Shown here one piece after another: positions 1-11,666 of a stretch of DNA of 64,000 nt (the first letter of the stretch is position 1; every line of letters starts with the position of its first letter). This DNA comes from Globodera rostochiensis. Its lineage: Eukaryota; Nematoda; Chromadorea; Rhabditida; Heteroderidae. A model generated the notes under the pieces. It worked only from the letters and a program-made list of their open reading frames with translations, had not been told where the DNA came from and did not search any database. The stretch is from the NCBI GenBank assembly GCA_018350325.1, contig JAEVLN010000002.1, forward strand, positions 2,444,295 to 2,508,294, in the 5' to 3' direction. Both the position numbers and the translations under genes were made by a program.

Positions 1-590
1 TGTTATTTGTACGTTAACATTAGAAAATGCCAAGCGCTTTCAATGTGCCAAGCAAAAACCCACTGGAAAGTGTAATGGTATCCACCGCCTCGGCCGGGGC
101 CGCCCGGACCAGCAGCACCGTCCGCCTTCAGCCCCTCCTCGCCAAATTTGTCATACACTTCCTTCTTCTTCGAGTCGGACAACACGTCGTATGCCTCCGC
201 CACATCATAAAAAAAATGGAGTAAAATTTTTGAATTTTTTACTATCGCTTCCAATGGAATCGCATTTTTTGTTGTTGTTGCTGAGAATTGGTCCCTAATC
301 ACATCTCAAAACGAATTTCTCTGCTTTTTGTATTCAATTTTTTTTTGCAAAATAAATGAAATAAAGTTTACACTAAAGTAAGAAGCCGATCGAAAATTTA
401 TTGCTATTGCAAAAAAAATGGAAGCTCGATTAGAACGCAGAAACAAAAATACCTTGAACCTGTTCTCTGCCCCCGGATCTTTGTTTTTATCTGGATGATA
501 TTTTAGCGCCATTTTTCGATAAGCCTTTTTTATGTCGTCTTCCGATGCGCCTTTGGCAACGCCGAGGATTTTGTAGTAGTCCTTGCCCAT
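1..590 (-). CDS. DnaJ homologue, type II (DNAJB1/dnj-13-like), 5' part
   Basis: Hsp40 co-chaperone that stimulates Hsp70 ATPase. Exon 1 (590..453) starts with [10 protein letters not shown] and carries the J-domain with its HPD motif (YHPDKNKD), 46 residues, ending at donor GTATTT. Exon 2 (about 206..64) continues with [10 protein letters not shown] and FGEEGLK, then the Gly-rich linker ([13 protein letters not shown]). This order is typical of DNAJB1/Sis1 proteins such as C. elegans dnj-13. The start is the ATG at 590, because family members begin MGKDYY. A donor GTGGGT lies at 63-62 and the rest of the gene is beyond the left edge. One oddity: the base pair before the expected exon 2 start is AT, not AG (…TTTTAT|GATGTG), so this intron is non-canonical or the copy carries a mutation or sequence error. 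Family call firm, exon 2 edge uncertain. Confidence 0.85.
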
Positions 591-677
591 CTTATTGTTG
601 AGGCACTGGTTGTCTGAGATCGAATATTTGTAGCAAATATGAAATAACGATGTCTGAAGCTTTAAGAGAATTAGCAT

Positions 678-1411
678 TTCAATTGGTTTTTGAAAGCTAT
701 GAAATGCCGAATATTTTGAACTGTCAATTTTTTGCCGGTTTCAAGGAAGAAAAAAAAATGCAAGACAAAACTGTAACATAACATAAAGTGATCCCGAATG
801 AAATAATACCAGGGCTGAAAACTGTAATTGGTCAACAAATAAGCAAAAAGCAATTAGGAGGAGATTTCCTCCAACCGACGGGAAGGACATTTGGTCCCCC
901 CCCCCAACCGTCCTTGTTCCACAAACCTCGATTTTGATGTTATTTTTAACAGTTATATAAGCAAAACAGGAAAAGAGTTCGGAAATGCGATCAGAGAGCT
1001 AGAGAGAATGCCCTTGATTTTTTTGCAAGAATCAAGAATAATCGAGAAACTTCTAGAAAACGAATTCTGCCAAATTGCGTTAATTTAAAGAAGTACATAC
1101 ATACATATGTCGGCGTTATTTGAATAAATTGAATTTTAGTAAAATTCGAATAGTACAAAACTTTAGGTAAGCGGGGATTCCCAGCGGCGAAGCTTTGAAA
1201 TTGTTCTAAAAAGCGATGCTAAGGTCAAAAAGCCAATCCGCAAACAAAAGTCACATCTTTTATTATATATTAAATGCACACTACAAGTGGGATACATGGC
1301 GTCAATGAATTATGGCATGTACAAAACACGTTAAACTGGGGGTAAAATTATCCGAATTCATTCAATAAAATCTCATTTATGACGCTGTTGATGCTGCATT
1401 TAATGAATTCT
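678..1411. other. Intergenic, AT-rich
   Basis: Lies between the DnaJ start side and the 3' end of the phosphatase gene; both are on minus, so it holds the phosphatase 3' flank and the DnaJ upstream region. A short C-run is present near 898-904. The only open frames are short and lack splice or family support. I see no gene or RNA here. Confidence 0.5.
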
Positions 1412-2960
1412 TCACACTTTTGGCTTCAGAGTGACGAAGTGAATGCGTTTCAAGTCGGCAGAGACCTGAAAAGCAATTTGTTATCAAATTTGTCATCAAA
1501 AATGCTAAACATCAACACATACATTTAAAACCGAGCCGCAGTCCGCTTCATCCATATAGCGCGGCGAACTGAAGATGGTGCAAATTGTACGCGCTTCATT
1601 CATGCCATGGCCTTGCGGGTATTGCTCATGGGCTCGAAAAACGCCACGAATATTTGGGAAGCGGTTGAAGAACTCCTGTGCAAAACGATCGTTAAACTGA
1701 ATGGAGGTTTCGCGATCCTGAAAAGAGAAGTTTTTCAACAATCGACTAGAAAATCCAATCGCTATCGACCTCATTGAAACGATAGTTGGCGTATTCCTCA
1801 AGGAATCCATCGTCCGGCTCGCACTCTTCGAAAAGTGGAAGTTGCCTCGAATTGTTGGTGGGGTCTGCCCAAAGCAGGTCACAGAAGGTGTAGTTCGAGT
1901 CAATTTCCTCGTCGTTCTGTGGTTTCTGAATTTTTGATTTTTTAATCATAAAAAAATAGTGCACAAGCAAAAAAACCGCACCTCAAATTCATCACCCATC
2001 AGAAAATCCCATCCTTCTGGTCTCGGCAAACCGCCATGCATGCACAGATAAGTGTCGGAAACGACGGCGCATAGAGGCAATTTGGTGAAGAGTTTGTTGC
2101 ATTTCTGAAAGGGAACGGGCACATTCAGGCTCTTTTATTCGAATTTGCCACAAAAACTCACGGTATAGATGCGTTCGAAATCCATCCGCTTCTCACACAC
2201 TTCTCCATAAAAGCTGTAACTAAAATGAATTGTCATCGATTTGTGTTTTTTATTTTCAAAAAAAAATCCGGCACTCACCTCTGGTTGATCTCCATGATCT
2301 CGTGGTTTCCACGCAACAAAGTGATTTTGTACGGGAAAAGCAGTTTGAGCGCAACGAGCAGAACAATCACTTCCAGACTGAACTGGCCACGGTCAACGTA
2401 GTCGCCGAGAAAAAGCAAATTGTTCTCTGGTGCCCGGAGCTTCAGAAGTTGAGGCTCGACATTGCCGACTTTGAAATACCTGAAAGTTAAAAAGTTCCTT
2501 TCGTTGCTAATTTTCAGGAAAAAAAAATTTCCCCACTTGAGAAAGTAAGGCAAATTCCCGTGAAGGTCGCCAAATATGTAGCACGGCGCATCCACACTGA
2601 CGCGCGCTGGTTCCTGAATAAAAAATGTCGGTAATGAACAGCAGATGTACAGAACGTGCAACTGACCTCGTCGAGCAGTCGCGTACCGGCTTTCAGCAGA
2701 CGAATGATCTCCTCATCGGAAACCGAGCTCAGGCTCATCTCAGCAATCACTTTGGCAGCAATTTTCCGTGCAAGCGCTTTTGTAAGGGCCCTCCGTGCGC
2801 TTCTGTCTTCATTGGGTTGCGATTTGAACGAATAGAAGACCGAGTAGAGCAGGATGGCGATGAGCAAGAGATTGATGACAACGAAAAAGTACTGGAAGAA
2901 GGTGCCGAGCACGATTTGGATCACAGCGAACGTGACCCAGAAAGAATTGAGCCCATCCAT
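1412..2960 (-). CDS. PP1-like Ser/Thr protein phosphatase with N-terminal membrane segment
   Basis: Metallophosphatase of the PPP family. Eight exons (2960..2667, 2613..2537, 2479..2279, 2219..2162, 2104..1982, 1925..1770, 1717..1523, 1465..1412) join in phase to 385 residues. Metal-binding and catalytic motifs are intact: GDLHGN (113-118), GDYVDRG (149-155), RGNHE (180-184), HGGL (233-236) and RAHE (331-334). The C-terminal SAPNYC motif of PP1 is changed to SSPRYMD. Unlike ordinary PP1, residues about 8-45 form a long hydrophobic stretch (one long or two short helices) followed by a basic linker, so the enzyme is probably membrane-anchored with a cytosolic catalytic domain (inference). A 5' untranslated exon probably ends at 3075, joined to 3024. 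The start is the first ATG after that acceptor. It is divergent from DDX55; the two start codons are about 430 bp apart. Confidence 0.88.
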
Positions 2961-3388
2961 ATGACGAGTGAAATGCGTGTCCGAACAGAAAATGTGCCTG
3001 TTGTGCTGTGTAGCGCGAGAGGAACTGAAATTTGTTAAATAAAATAAAAATAACAAAAATAAATGAACGAAATCACGCACCTTTTGAAGTGAAACGAAAA
3101 GTGAAACGAGAAAGAGAGCCAGTTCGTCAAATCGTGCTGCTTTTATAAGTTTTGCGGGAAAAAAAAATTGGATTTTAGACAGAACGCCAAAAGAAAAAAA
3201 TTTAAATTGTGAAATTTAAATTTTGTTTTTCAATTTTTTCCAGCAGTCTTCCCGTTTCTTACATCCAAAAACTCGTCTTAAATTTGCATTGCAATACTTT
3301 AATCAATCAAACAGAAAAAGACCCAAGAAATGTAGAAGAAATTTATCAAATTTCCAGTCCAGATTTACTAAACTGTTCTACATAACTT
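2961..3388. promoter_or_regulatory. Divergent promoter region, phosphatase (-) / DDX55 (+)
   Basis: The 428 bp between the two start codons contain the inferred 5' untranslated exon of the phosphatase (donor GTGCGT at 3074, acceptor TTTCAG at 3030-3025) and AT-rich DNA. No TATA box can be singled out with confidence. Assignment as a shared promoter rests only on gene orientation. Confidence 0.45.
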
Positions 3389-6300
3389 ATGGTCAAAATT
3401 GACGAGCAAATTTCTTCCGGAATTTCGAAGGATCCATTGAGCTTGGTCGACCCAATCATCAAGGACCATTTTCTGAACAATTTGAAGCACAAGCAGCTTG
3501 CGCCTGTTCAGGTTCTCGAGAAAACTTAAAAATTCATTGTTTTTTCATGGTGCTTCTGCTGCTTCGGTTGAAATTTTCAACGATTTTTTAAAAAATTATT
3601 TTGCAGTAAATCACTAAATGGAGAGTCGGCAAAGAAAAGGTGGCGGACTGAAACGCCATTGGGTGACGGAGGCAATCAACTTTGTCAATGAACACATTCC
3701 TTCTTTTAAGGACGTTTTTGACAAGGTGATTTTGATGATGCTTTTGGTCTGACCAATTTTACATAAATTTTGGCTAAATGCTAACATTTACAAAATGTTT
3801 TTATGAGTTTTTTCGATTAATTTAAGTTGGTCCTAGAAAAAAAAAATTGCTAACTTAATTCCCTTCCAAACAGGAGACATTTTACAAATTTGTGCTGCTT
3901 GTGCTCGTCGTTTGCGTGCTGTTCGTCTTCCTCATGGTCAAGGTGTTCAAAGTACGCGTGCGTGATTACCCCGCACGCGATGTGCTGCGCGAGCGCCCGC
4001 GACGCGACTGGCGCCCCGCGAATCCCTTCCAATTTCCGTGGCAAATTTCTGCTAGCGGTGACGGCGAGGCGGCGGCCAAACAGCGCCATGTGAAAAGAGA
4101 ATGAACGATGACGTGGGGGGGGGGGGGGAAGGATTTGGAGAGATGGACAGTGGCATCAAATTGTGGTTCCCCGACTAAAGGTTTTTGTTTTTTTTTATGG
4201 AAAATTTTAATATTTTATTCCCTTTCGATTTTTGATGGTTTTTTCCTTTTAAATGCAAGAACACGCAATATAGACAGCTCAACTCGAGTCGAAGATCGAT
4301 TATTCGGCTAACAAAAGACACAAACATAAACTATTTGGATCATAAGTGATGCTATTTTCGAATGCTTAAAAATGTGAGCAATTCGCCTCTTTTCTTATAA
4401 ATTTCGATACTTTGGCAACGCACGAACTTGAAAAAATCTTTTAATAATGTTTAAAAGTCTCATTTCGGGTGCGTACTTCAAGAATAATGTTCAACAACCG
4501 CGTCTATGAAATTGAGAAAAAAAAAATTCGTTTTTGATAATACCGTTGCTGAATTATTTTTTGCAGTTTTGTCTTTTCCAACTGAATGAACATTCACTTC
4601 ACTGCTCTGTTGTTCCCTTAAAAACATTTTAATTTTGATTGTATAAATGTTTACTTTACAATATTTGCTTTTTTTCTCATAAGCAGCAGAAGCACCATGA
4701 AATTTTTTCTCAAAAAATTAATAAAAAAATAATTGAACACCCCGAATTTTAGGTATGTACGTTACGCTATATGTTGGCCAACTTCGACTGTGTGGTGCAA
4801 GCGCCCACCGGATCCGGCAAAAGTTTGGCATTCATGTTGCCGGCACTGCAAATTTTGGTACAGAAGAAATTGACGAACGTTGCGGAGGTGGGCAAATTGG
4901 AGGCCGGTGGGGAGGGGAGTTGGAGAATTAAAGTTAAAAAACATTGGCACCCTCTTGAAATTGGAATTTGACGTTTTGGGTTTGCCCTCCTTCAACACAT
5001 CATTTGAAACTGAACAGTTGAATCGTTTACAAAAAAAAAAAACAACATTTTTGAGGATCCAAAAGTGCCATCCGAGCATTTGTGTCGTATTTGCGCACTT
5101 GTGGTGGCACCGGGCCGTGATTTGGTCATGCAATTGTGGCATCTTTTTTCTCCGTTGTGCAAGAAGCTCGGTCTGACCGCTTTGAAGTTGCACGGGGCCG
5201 GCGGGGAGCGGAAGAAAAGCGCGCAAAATCCGAAGAAGCACATGAAAGGGCAATGGTTGGTTTGTGCCGTGGAATGTTTCTGTTGCTTTTAATCAGAATC
5301 GTTAAGCGTTTTGATCTGCACACCGGGCCGTTTTGAGCACTTTTTGGAGAAGGAGCCGGAGCTGAAAAAGTATCTGAAACATCTGGAAGTGCTGGTCATT
5401 GACGAGGCTGACCGCTACTCGGACCGAGAGTCTATGAGCAGGTTTTTCAGGGGGGGGGGGGAAGCTAGCCGCTGGCCAGTTAGTTCATTGCTTCTTCCCC
5501 GAACCAATTTCTTTAAAACGGTTTGGTTTTGGTCATTTTGAGGACCTGGATTTTGCCAGATAAATCCGAGTGGTTGAGAACTGGGCCAAACTTGCATTCC
5601 ATCGCGCTAACGTTCACTAAAAGCACACACTTTCCCCAAATCCTTTAGTCTTACCACGCTGCTCGCCGCGTTGCCGAAACAGCGTCGGACAGCGTTGTTC
5701 TCTGCCACTCAGTCGGCCGGCATTGAGCAGCTGCTGCGCTTTGGACTGCGCAACCCGACGCGACTGCACGTGTCCGCCGACACGGGCGAGGTGTGCACGG
5801 ATTCCACCGGATTTGACGTCGCCACGCCAAATGACCAACAAAATGGGGAAACGGAGGAGGGACACCAAACGAAGGGAGGCGTTGTGCCCGCTGAACTTTC
5901 CATTTTTTACACGGTCCGCCCTGGGCGAGCAGTACAATTTCATCAAAACAAATTTTTAGTGCGTCCCGGCCGAGCTGAAGCTGTTGGCGCTTGTCAAATT
6001 TTTGAGGTCGCAGAAGCGTGCCAAAGTGCTCATTTTTGTCTCAAACGCTTCGCAGGCCGAGTACTTCTCGCTGATTGTCCCGCAGTTGTTGAAGAAGGAC
6101 GGCACGGACAGTGGCGGGGTCAAGGAACGACCGGTGCTTTCATTGCATCGAAAAATGGAACAGAAAAGGGAAAAAGTGGTGAGGCAAATGTTTGTGCAAC
6201 GAATTTGGATTGTTGTTGTTGTTTGTGTTAGCTTGAACTCTTCCGCTCCACCGATCGTTGTGTGCTGTTCACCACCGATTTGCTTGCGCGTGGCATCGAC

Positions 6301-7653
6301 GTGCCGAAGATCGATTGGGTAGAATTTGACAATAACCATTCACACTGATCCAATCCTCTCCTTTCAATTTTTGCTTATTCCAGGTGCTCCATTTTGACAT
6401 TCCCAAGCTGAGCCGCGTGTTCATCCATCGCTGCGGCCGTTCAGCGCGAATGGGTCGTGCAGGCCGTTCACTGTTGCTGTTGATGCCAGAGGAGGAGGCG
6501 TATGTGGAGTTCATGCACACTTCTGCTGGCGTACGCATGGAACAGTGCCAGATTGAAACGTTGACAGAGGAGCGCGCGGTACAGCTGCGCGAACGCGTCC
6601 AACAGCAGTCCATCGAGGACAGGTGATCGGAATGTTTATATTGGGTTCGATTAGTTCAGACCAGACGAGAATCAGATGAAACAAAAATAAGGAAAAGTTT
6701 AGTAATTGAAACCAGCTTTCAGAGTGTATTTTTGAATAAATTATAAATTTGTTTTAGGAAGATTCTTGAGCTCGGCTCGAGTGCTTTTGTTTCTTACATT
6801 GAGGCATACAATCGGCATGACTGTCAAATTATCTGCAAAGTTAAAGGTGAAACATTTTTTAAAGAAATTCAAAAATGGGGTTTCTGATGTTATTTAAAAC
6901 GCAAACTTAATTCTGCTTGAGCCAAACTAGTGCCAAAAAATTCCATTTTGCTAACGTCGCACAAATTTTGCAGAGGAACCCCATCTCGAAATTTGGGAGG
7001 TCTTACAAATCCTTACAATTTACTTTTTCAATTTTAGATTTGAACATTGTTGGAGTTGCGAACGCGTTCGGACTGTTGCGTATGCCAGTCATCCGCGAGT
7101 TCCGCAACCGGACGGACATTTTGCGCGCGTTTCAGCCGAGAATGGACGTGCGCACGTCGGAGATCAAATACAAAGACGAGAAGTTGGAGGCCAAAAGAGC
7201 GGCAATGTTGGAGCAGCGGGTAAAGCAGAAAATGGAGGAGGTTAAGGAGCGGCAGAAGCAAAGAAACGGGAGAGTGAATGGAAGTGAGAAACAATGGGCG
7301 GGCAGAATGCAGAATAGCGACGGCAAACGGTTCGAATTTGGCGGACGGAGGAGAGCAATGGAAGGCGGGCGAGACGGAAGGGAGAAGAGAGCCAAACTGG
7401 TCAATGGCAGGGAGCAACGTGGAGCAGTACCAACAGCAGCGCATGTGCAGGTACGATTAGAAATGGACACCGAATTTGTGGTGGATCATGTTGAAATTGT
7501 AACTCGGCTCAGAATGAAGGGAAGCGGCGCGGGAGGAGGGCGCCTTCGGAGTGGGAACAACTGCAGAAGGACGAGGGACTGCTGAGGAAGTTCAGAAGGG
7601 CCAAGCTGAGCCGGACGGAGTTGGACGAACGAATGGATGAGGGCGGAGCTTAA
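3389..7653 (+). CDS. ddx55: DEAD-box RNA helicase DDX55/Spb4-like
   Basis: ATP-dependent RNA helicase of the Spb4/DDX55 group, which acts in 60S ribosomal subunit assembly in the nucleolus. Eleven exons (3389-3511, 4753-4887, 5056-5255, 5307-5441, 5649-5913, 5960-6175, 6232-6318, 6384-6622, 6758-6846, 7038-7450, 7513-7653) give 680 residues with all phases closing. Motifs: Q-motif region (APVQ, 38-41), Walker A APTGSGKS (58-65), TPGR, VIDEAD (183-188), SAT (216-218), ARGID and [13 protein letters not shown]. The C-terminal extension ([11 protein letters not shown]…GLLRMP, then a Lys/Arg-rich coiled tail) is diagnostic of DDX55 rather than other DEAD-box families. Human DDX55 is about 600 residues; the extra length is in the basic tail. 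Intron 1 is 1.24 kb and contains another gene. Exon 10 could also be read in a Gln-rich alternative frame; the frame used closes on the final exon. Confidence 0.93.
3543..4702. repeat. 22-bp perfect inverted repeat flanking the nested gene
   Basis: Bases 3543-3564 and 4681-4702 are perfect reverse complements (arm sequence AAGCAGCAGAAGCACCATGA followed by AA). Both lie in DDX55 intron 1 and bracket the nested gene. No longer similarity extends on either side and no target-site duplication is evident. It could be a terminal inverted repeat of an insertion or an intronic stem that brings the splice sites together. Confidence 0.8.
3618..4104 (+). CDS. Small single-pass membrane protein nested in DDX55 intron 1
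   Basis: Two exons (3618-3725 and 3874-4104) join at a GTGATT donor and a CAAACAG acceptor to a 112-residue protein. Residues 1-36 are polar and basic. A hydrophobic helix follows at about 42-62 ([20 protein letters not shown]). The C-terminal half is rich in Arg and Pro ([14 protein letters not shown]). GC-rich codon use in exon 2 contrasts with the AT-rich intron around it. A TTTTGCAG site at 3599-3606, 12 bp before the ATG, could be a spliced-leader acceptor. The whole gene lies inside intron 1 of the helicase on the same strand, so either the helicase transcript is spliced over it or it is an alternative first-exon unit. I do not recognise the family. Confidence 0.6.
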
Positions 7654-7911
7654 CAATGGGGTTTGTCACAGCAACCCAAACACTGTTAACCGACAAATTT
7701 TATGCTGAAAAGATGTTCTTCGAATTTCCGTTCTTTTTCTGATGTTAAAGTTTTCACACTACAACGCTGTTAAAACATTGTTTAGTTTCTTTTACAAAAA
7801 ATTTATTTTGAAATCGATGAGAATATGAGAGCATTTGTAGACGAGAAGTGAAGATTTGGAAAGAACGCGTAAAATCTACAACCGAAAACAATAACAACAA
7901 AAATGGTGGCT

Positions 7912-9397
7912 TTAGAGATCGTTATCAGTGGGGATATATTTCTGGATCTCGTCGTAGAATGCAAGCACGAGGGCACCGCCAGTTCCACGGAAGACCTAAA
8001 ATTTTGGGAACATTTAACTGAATTTCTCTGACCATGAATGGACTCACATTAGAGAGCGCTCCCTTAAACATGCCCTTAATCAGGCCCTCATTTTTGATGA
8101 TTTTGATGGCACAGTCGAGTGTGTCTGAAACGAAAAATTAGTCGGAAAGCGCGGAAGGGGACGACGCACTTTTGTACATGATGTCTTTACGGCCCGACTG
8201 CATCATCATACGACGACGGACGGTGTCCCACGGGTAGCAGAGGACGCCGGCCGAGACGGTGACGACCTGACAAATGAGTATTTAAAAAACCGTCCAACAC
8301 CTCAAAAAGCGACTTGAGCGATGGCCCAGGTGAGGAAGAAGTTCATCTGCTTGCCATCCGGCGCGAAAATCATCTTCGCGGTGTCAAAGCATCCAAAGTA
8401 GGCGGCGCGGTAAATGAAGGTGCCCTGGACGGAGACGAAGAAGCCGCGGTAAAGACCGATGGGACCGTCCGACTTGAAGATTTTCGCGATGCAGTGGGCC
8501 AAACCGTTGAACTCACGGGAACCAGCTCTGAAACTTGTTGAATTATGCCAACCCTTTCAAAACAACGCATTCAAATATTCATTTCTGAGCAAAGTACTGC
8601 TGCCCGGGTCCCGGGCGTTATTCCTACCGAATTTTTTAAACATTTTCCCCCCATTAAACGCACTTTCCGACATCGACGGCCAAACGCGTACGGGCAAAGT
8701 CCAGCGGATAAACAAAGGTCAGCGGCGTGGCGCCGGCCGCGCCTCCCGCGGCCAAATTCATGGCGAAGAACGTCCAGAACTGCTTGTTTTTGTCCAGTCT
8801 TGAAAAAAAATCATTTAAAATTCGATCACTGCAAAAATCCGAATTTCAGATCGATATAAAGCCTTTATAGTCTAATCAAAATTTAAATTGGCGCTTTTTG
8901 TCTTTAAAAAAATCCAACTCTTCTGAACGTACCCCTCCGTAAAAATGCGTTTGTAGGTGTCCTTGAAGGCGAAGTTCAGCGCTTGAGTCGGGAAATAACG
9001 GATAACGTTGGCCAAGTTCCCACGCCACAGTGACAGAAAGCCCTGCTCTTTCGGCACACGGACAAGCACGTCAATAATGCCTTTGTAGCGTTTGTCGGCA
9101 GTGATGTGAGCGGAAGCATCTTGCACCTAAACGGACTTAGTCTCCTCAAAATGTCCAATTTGAGGTATTTTATGTGTAAATAAAAAGGTTTATTAGTGTG
9201 AAGGGTCCACATTCCCCCTTTATTAGGAGGGCCAAGCGGAAAATTTAATTAGAGAAAATCCAAACCTGCAACAAGAGTTTGACACGTTCAATGGGAGCAA
9301 CAACAGTTTTGGAGACAGCCGCCGCAGTACCACCGGACGCAAGATCGATCGCAAATTTCTTGGTATTAAAGCCCCCGCTGCTACTTCCTTCGGACAT
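7912..9397 (-). CDS. ant: ADP/ATP translocase (mitochondrial carrier), copy 1
   Basis: Inner mitochondrial membrane carrier exchanging cytosolic ADP for matrix ATP. Seven exons (9397..9266, 9126..8933, 8798..8664, 8527..8314, 8266..8170, 8124..8048, 7995..7912) give 310 residues. Three carrier repeats are visible with Px[DE]xx[RK] signatures: PIERVK, PLDFAR and PWDTVR. The carrier-specific RRRMMM motif follows the last. Similarity to animal ANT runs over the full length; the N-terminus is [16 protein letters not shown] and the C-terminus ends PTDNDL. A second gene with the same exon plan lies at 11667-13106. Their first introns are identical, so the pair is a recent or homogenised duplication. 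Confidence 0.95.
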
Positions 9398-10006
9398 TGT
9401 TAAATACACTAATAACGTAACGCTTGACCTGAAAGAGAAAGCTAAAAATTTCCAAAAAAATTTTACAAAAAAGTCATTCAAAAAAATGAGGCCCAAGATC
9501 GTTAACAAAAAGTCCAATTTTACGTTTTAAAAACTTTTAAGTATATTTTTACAATTAAAATTGAATGTATTTTACAAAAAAAAAAAATGAAGAGTGATTC
9601 CACAATACCTCATTTCTTAGAAGCTCGATCAGAAGTAATAATCGAAAGTAAAAGAAAGGTTTTTTAAAAGCGGATCTAAGTTTTCGGGGTCGTAGATTCC
9701 GACTCTGACTTTTTCGAACCCCGGACCCGAATTCGAACATTTTTCTGTTTTTCGCTTTTTTAATTAAATTTTGTTTTTGATTTGCAGTGTGCAGAATTAA
9801 GAATATCAGGAAGGGCCGACGGCACCAACAAACGCCGTCGGGAGTTTTCTTTCAGAATTTTTAGCATTTTTGATAGAAAAATTGGTCAGTTTTTGGTGAT
9901 AATTCCTTAACTTTTTAATTATGAAATAATAGGAATAAAAAGGTCACAATAATTATTGCTGAATTTAGTATTGGAATTCAGTGGTGACAGTAAAATATAA
10001 CGTCCG
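9398..10006. other. Intergenic with a dispersed TCGGGG-type repeat
   Basis: AT-rich DNA upstream of ANT copy 1 and downstream of MED18. Bases 9678-9732 contain a TTTTCGGGGTCGTAGA…CCCCGGA element that recurs near 10270-10340 in a MED18 intron. No coding exon is seen. Confidence 0.5.
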
Positions 10007-11396
10007 TCAGTCGCGTCCGTAGTCCACGAAGGTCAATTTGCACAACGGATGGAGTTGGTCAGCAAACTCTTTGAGCGACTTTGACGCCGGCTGCAAATGC
10101 TCAAGCCCATGGCCGGGCAACAGAATGGAGGCTTCCACCAGAAATGATTCACCGAACTGCTTCAATTTGTTGTAGTTGCCGATGGTGTCCGAACATTGGA
10201 GCTGATACAACAAAATCTGAGAACATAAAAGCATGAATGACAGCATATACACCTAAAAAGGTGTTTTAGGAGTTTCGGGGTCGTAGAATCCGAATATTAC
10301 TACCATTTCGACTGATTCAAACCCCGAATCCGGAAATGTTCGTGGTTTGGGGTTCAAAATCAGTCGAAACGAAGATCGGATTAGGCTTCAACGACATCAA
10401 AACTAGAGCCCCGCCGAGATCGAGATTCGACCGAGATTTTCCGAGAGTCTAGGTCTCGAATCTCGGAAATTTTGTCGAAAACTCCGAGACCTAGACCCCG
10501 CCCCGCTTGCTCTAGCCCGCGGAGGGTTTGCCCTGACTCACTCTAATGTCGCCCTTGGTGAACAGAAAGCCATTGGCAATGTACTCATATTCCATCCTGA
10601 AAGTATGGACATTTGGTGGAAAACACGCAAGCAAAAAGCTCCCCCATAGAAAATGCCCAAAAAATGCATTAATTCAGAATTACAAATATCACACATTTTG
10701 ATTCAACCTGAGCCCCAGCGACTTGACAAAGCTCATCATGTCCGTGGAGTAAATCAGCGAGTCGATGACTTTGCGCACCACCACGTCCTAATTGTTGAGA
10801 ACGATTTAGAGCAACTTGGGACAATATTTTTGAGCCTTTTTTGGGGATTTTCAAAAACATTTCTCTGTTCTGAGGTTGCGAGGCCAAACTGGTGCTTCTT
10901 CTTCATCATCCCTCTCACAACTCGCCTTAATGTGCGCCTCCGGCTGGGACACATAGCGACAGTGCCAGTGCAGCGCGTCCACCCTGAAGCGCCGTCGCAT
11001 TTGCACCTGAACCGGCGATTCAAGGCCGGTTTCTAAATGCATTTATTCACAAAAATGTATTTGCATTAATCCCAAGACAATTATCAAACACTTCTTGTTT
11101 AGAATAAAATCACCCACCCCCGACCCCCCCAGAAATGTGTGGATTGACTGACTCAGTTTGAACACCATGTTGTGCTCAAAGAACGACGTGGGTCCGTCCG
11201 GGTCGCAGAGGCCTTTCAGGCGTTGCATCAGCTGGTCCTTATGGTCGCTAAAAATGCTGCCAAACAGCACACACTCGGTGCTCTGGTATTGGCTGGTCGG
11301 CCGTCGAGCAGACGACTGGTCCTTGCCAGCAGACAAAACGGAATTGCCACTCCCACCAAACACACTCAACGGCAACTGAGACCGATTCGACTGCAT
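10007..11396 (-). CDS. mdt-18: Mediator complex subunit 18
   Basis: Head-module subunit of Mediator, which bridges transcription factors and RNA polymerase II. Five exons (11396..11153, 11032..10926, 10787..10708, 10596..10542, 10216..10007) give 231 residues; human MED18 has 208. Matching blocks in order: LMQRLKGLCD with FFEHNMVFKL, then WHCRYVSQPE, then SLIYSTDMMSFVKSLGLR, MEYEYIANGFLFTKGDI, and the C-terminal SLKEFADQLHPL. The second intron begins with GC (AAG|GCGAGT at 10925), one of five GC-AG introns in the window. The start is the ATG at 11396. The gene sits between the two ADP/ATP carrier copies on the same strand, so the duplicated block skipped or was inserted around it. Confidence 0.92.
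10260..10520. repeat. TCGGGG/CCCCGA-rich element in MED18 intron 4
   Basis: The last MED18 intron contains GTTTCGGGGTCGTAGAATCC, then two near-complementary segments around CCGAATCC/GGGGTTCAAAATCAGTCG and a run of CGAGA/TCTCGG motifs (10410-10500) able to fold on itself. A related copy is at 9678-9732. It looks like a short dispersed repeat; no coding capacity. Confidence 0.5.
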
Positions 11397-11666
11397 CGCA
11401 TTTGACGAAAGCAATTAAAAAGGAAAAATGCCGGTTTAAATTTCCTAAAAACTCAGAATTTAACTATTTGAGAAGACATATATAACGCACTAAATCAGCC
11501 TGCGCTGAAAAAGCTGAGGGCTCAGTTCATTGCCTTCATGATAATCAACGGAGATAAATTATGTAACAAACAACAATAACGTAAACAAACATCCATGATC
11601 AACACCCTATAGCTCCTTTATCATTAGCAAACATAACGCAACACACAGGACTATTTAGATCACCAA

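Noticed and set aside
5056..5336. Minus-strand frames opposite DDX55 exons
   Set aside because: Shadows of the helicase codons; no independent splice or family support.
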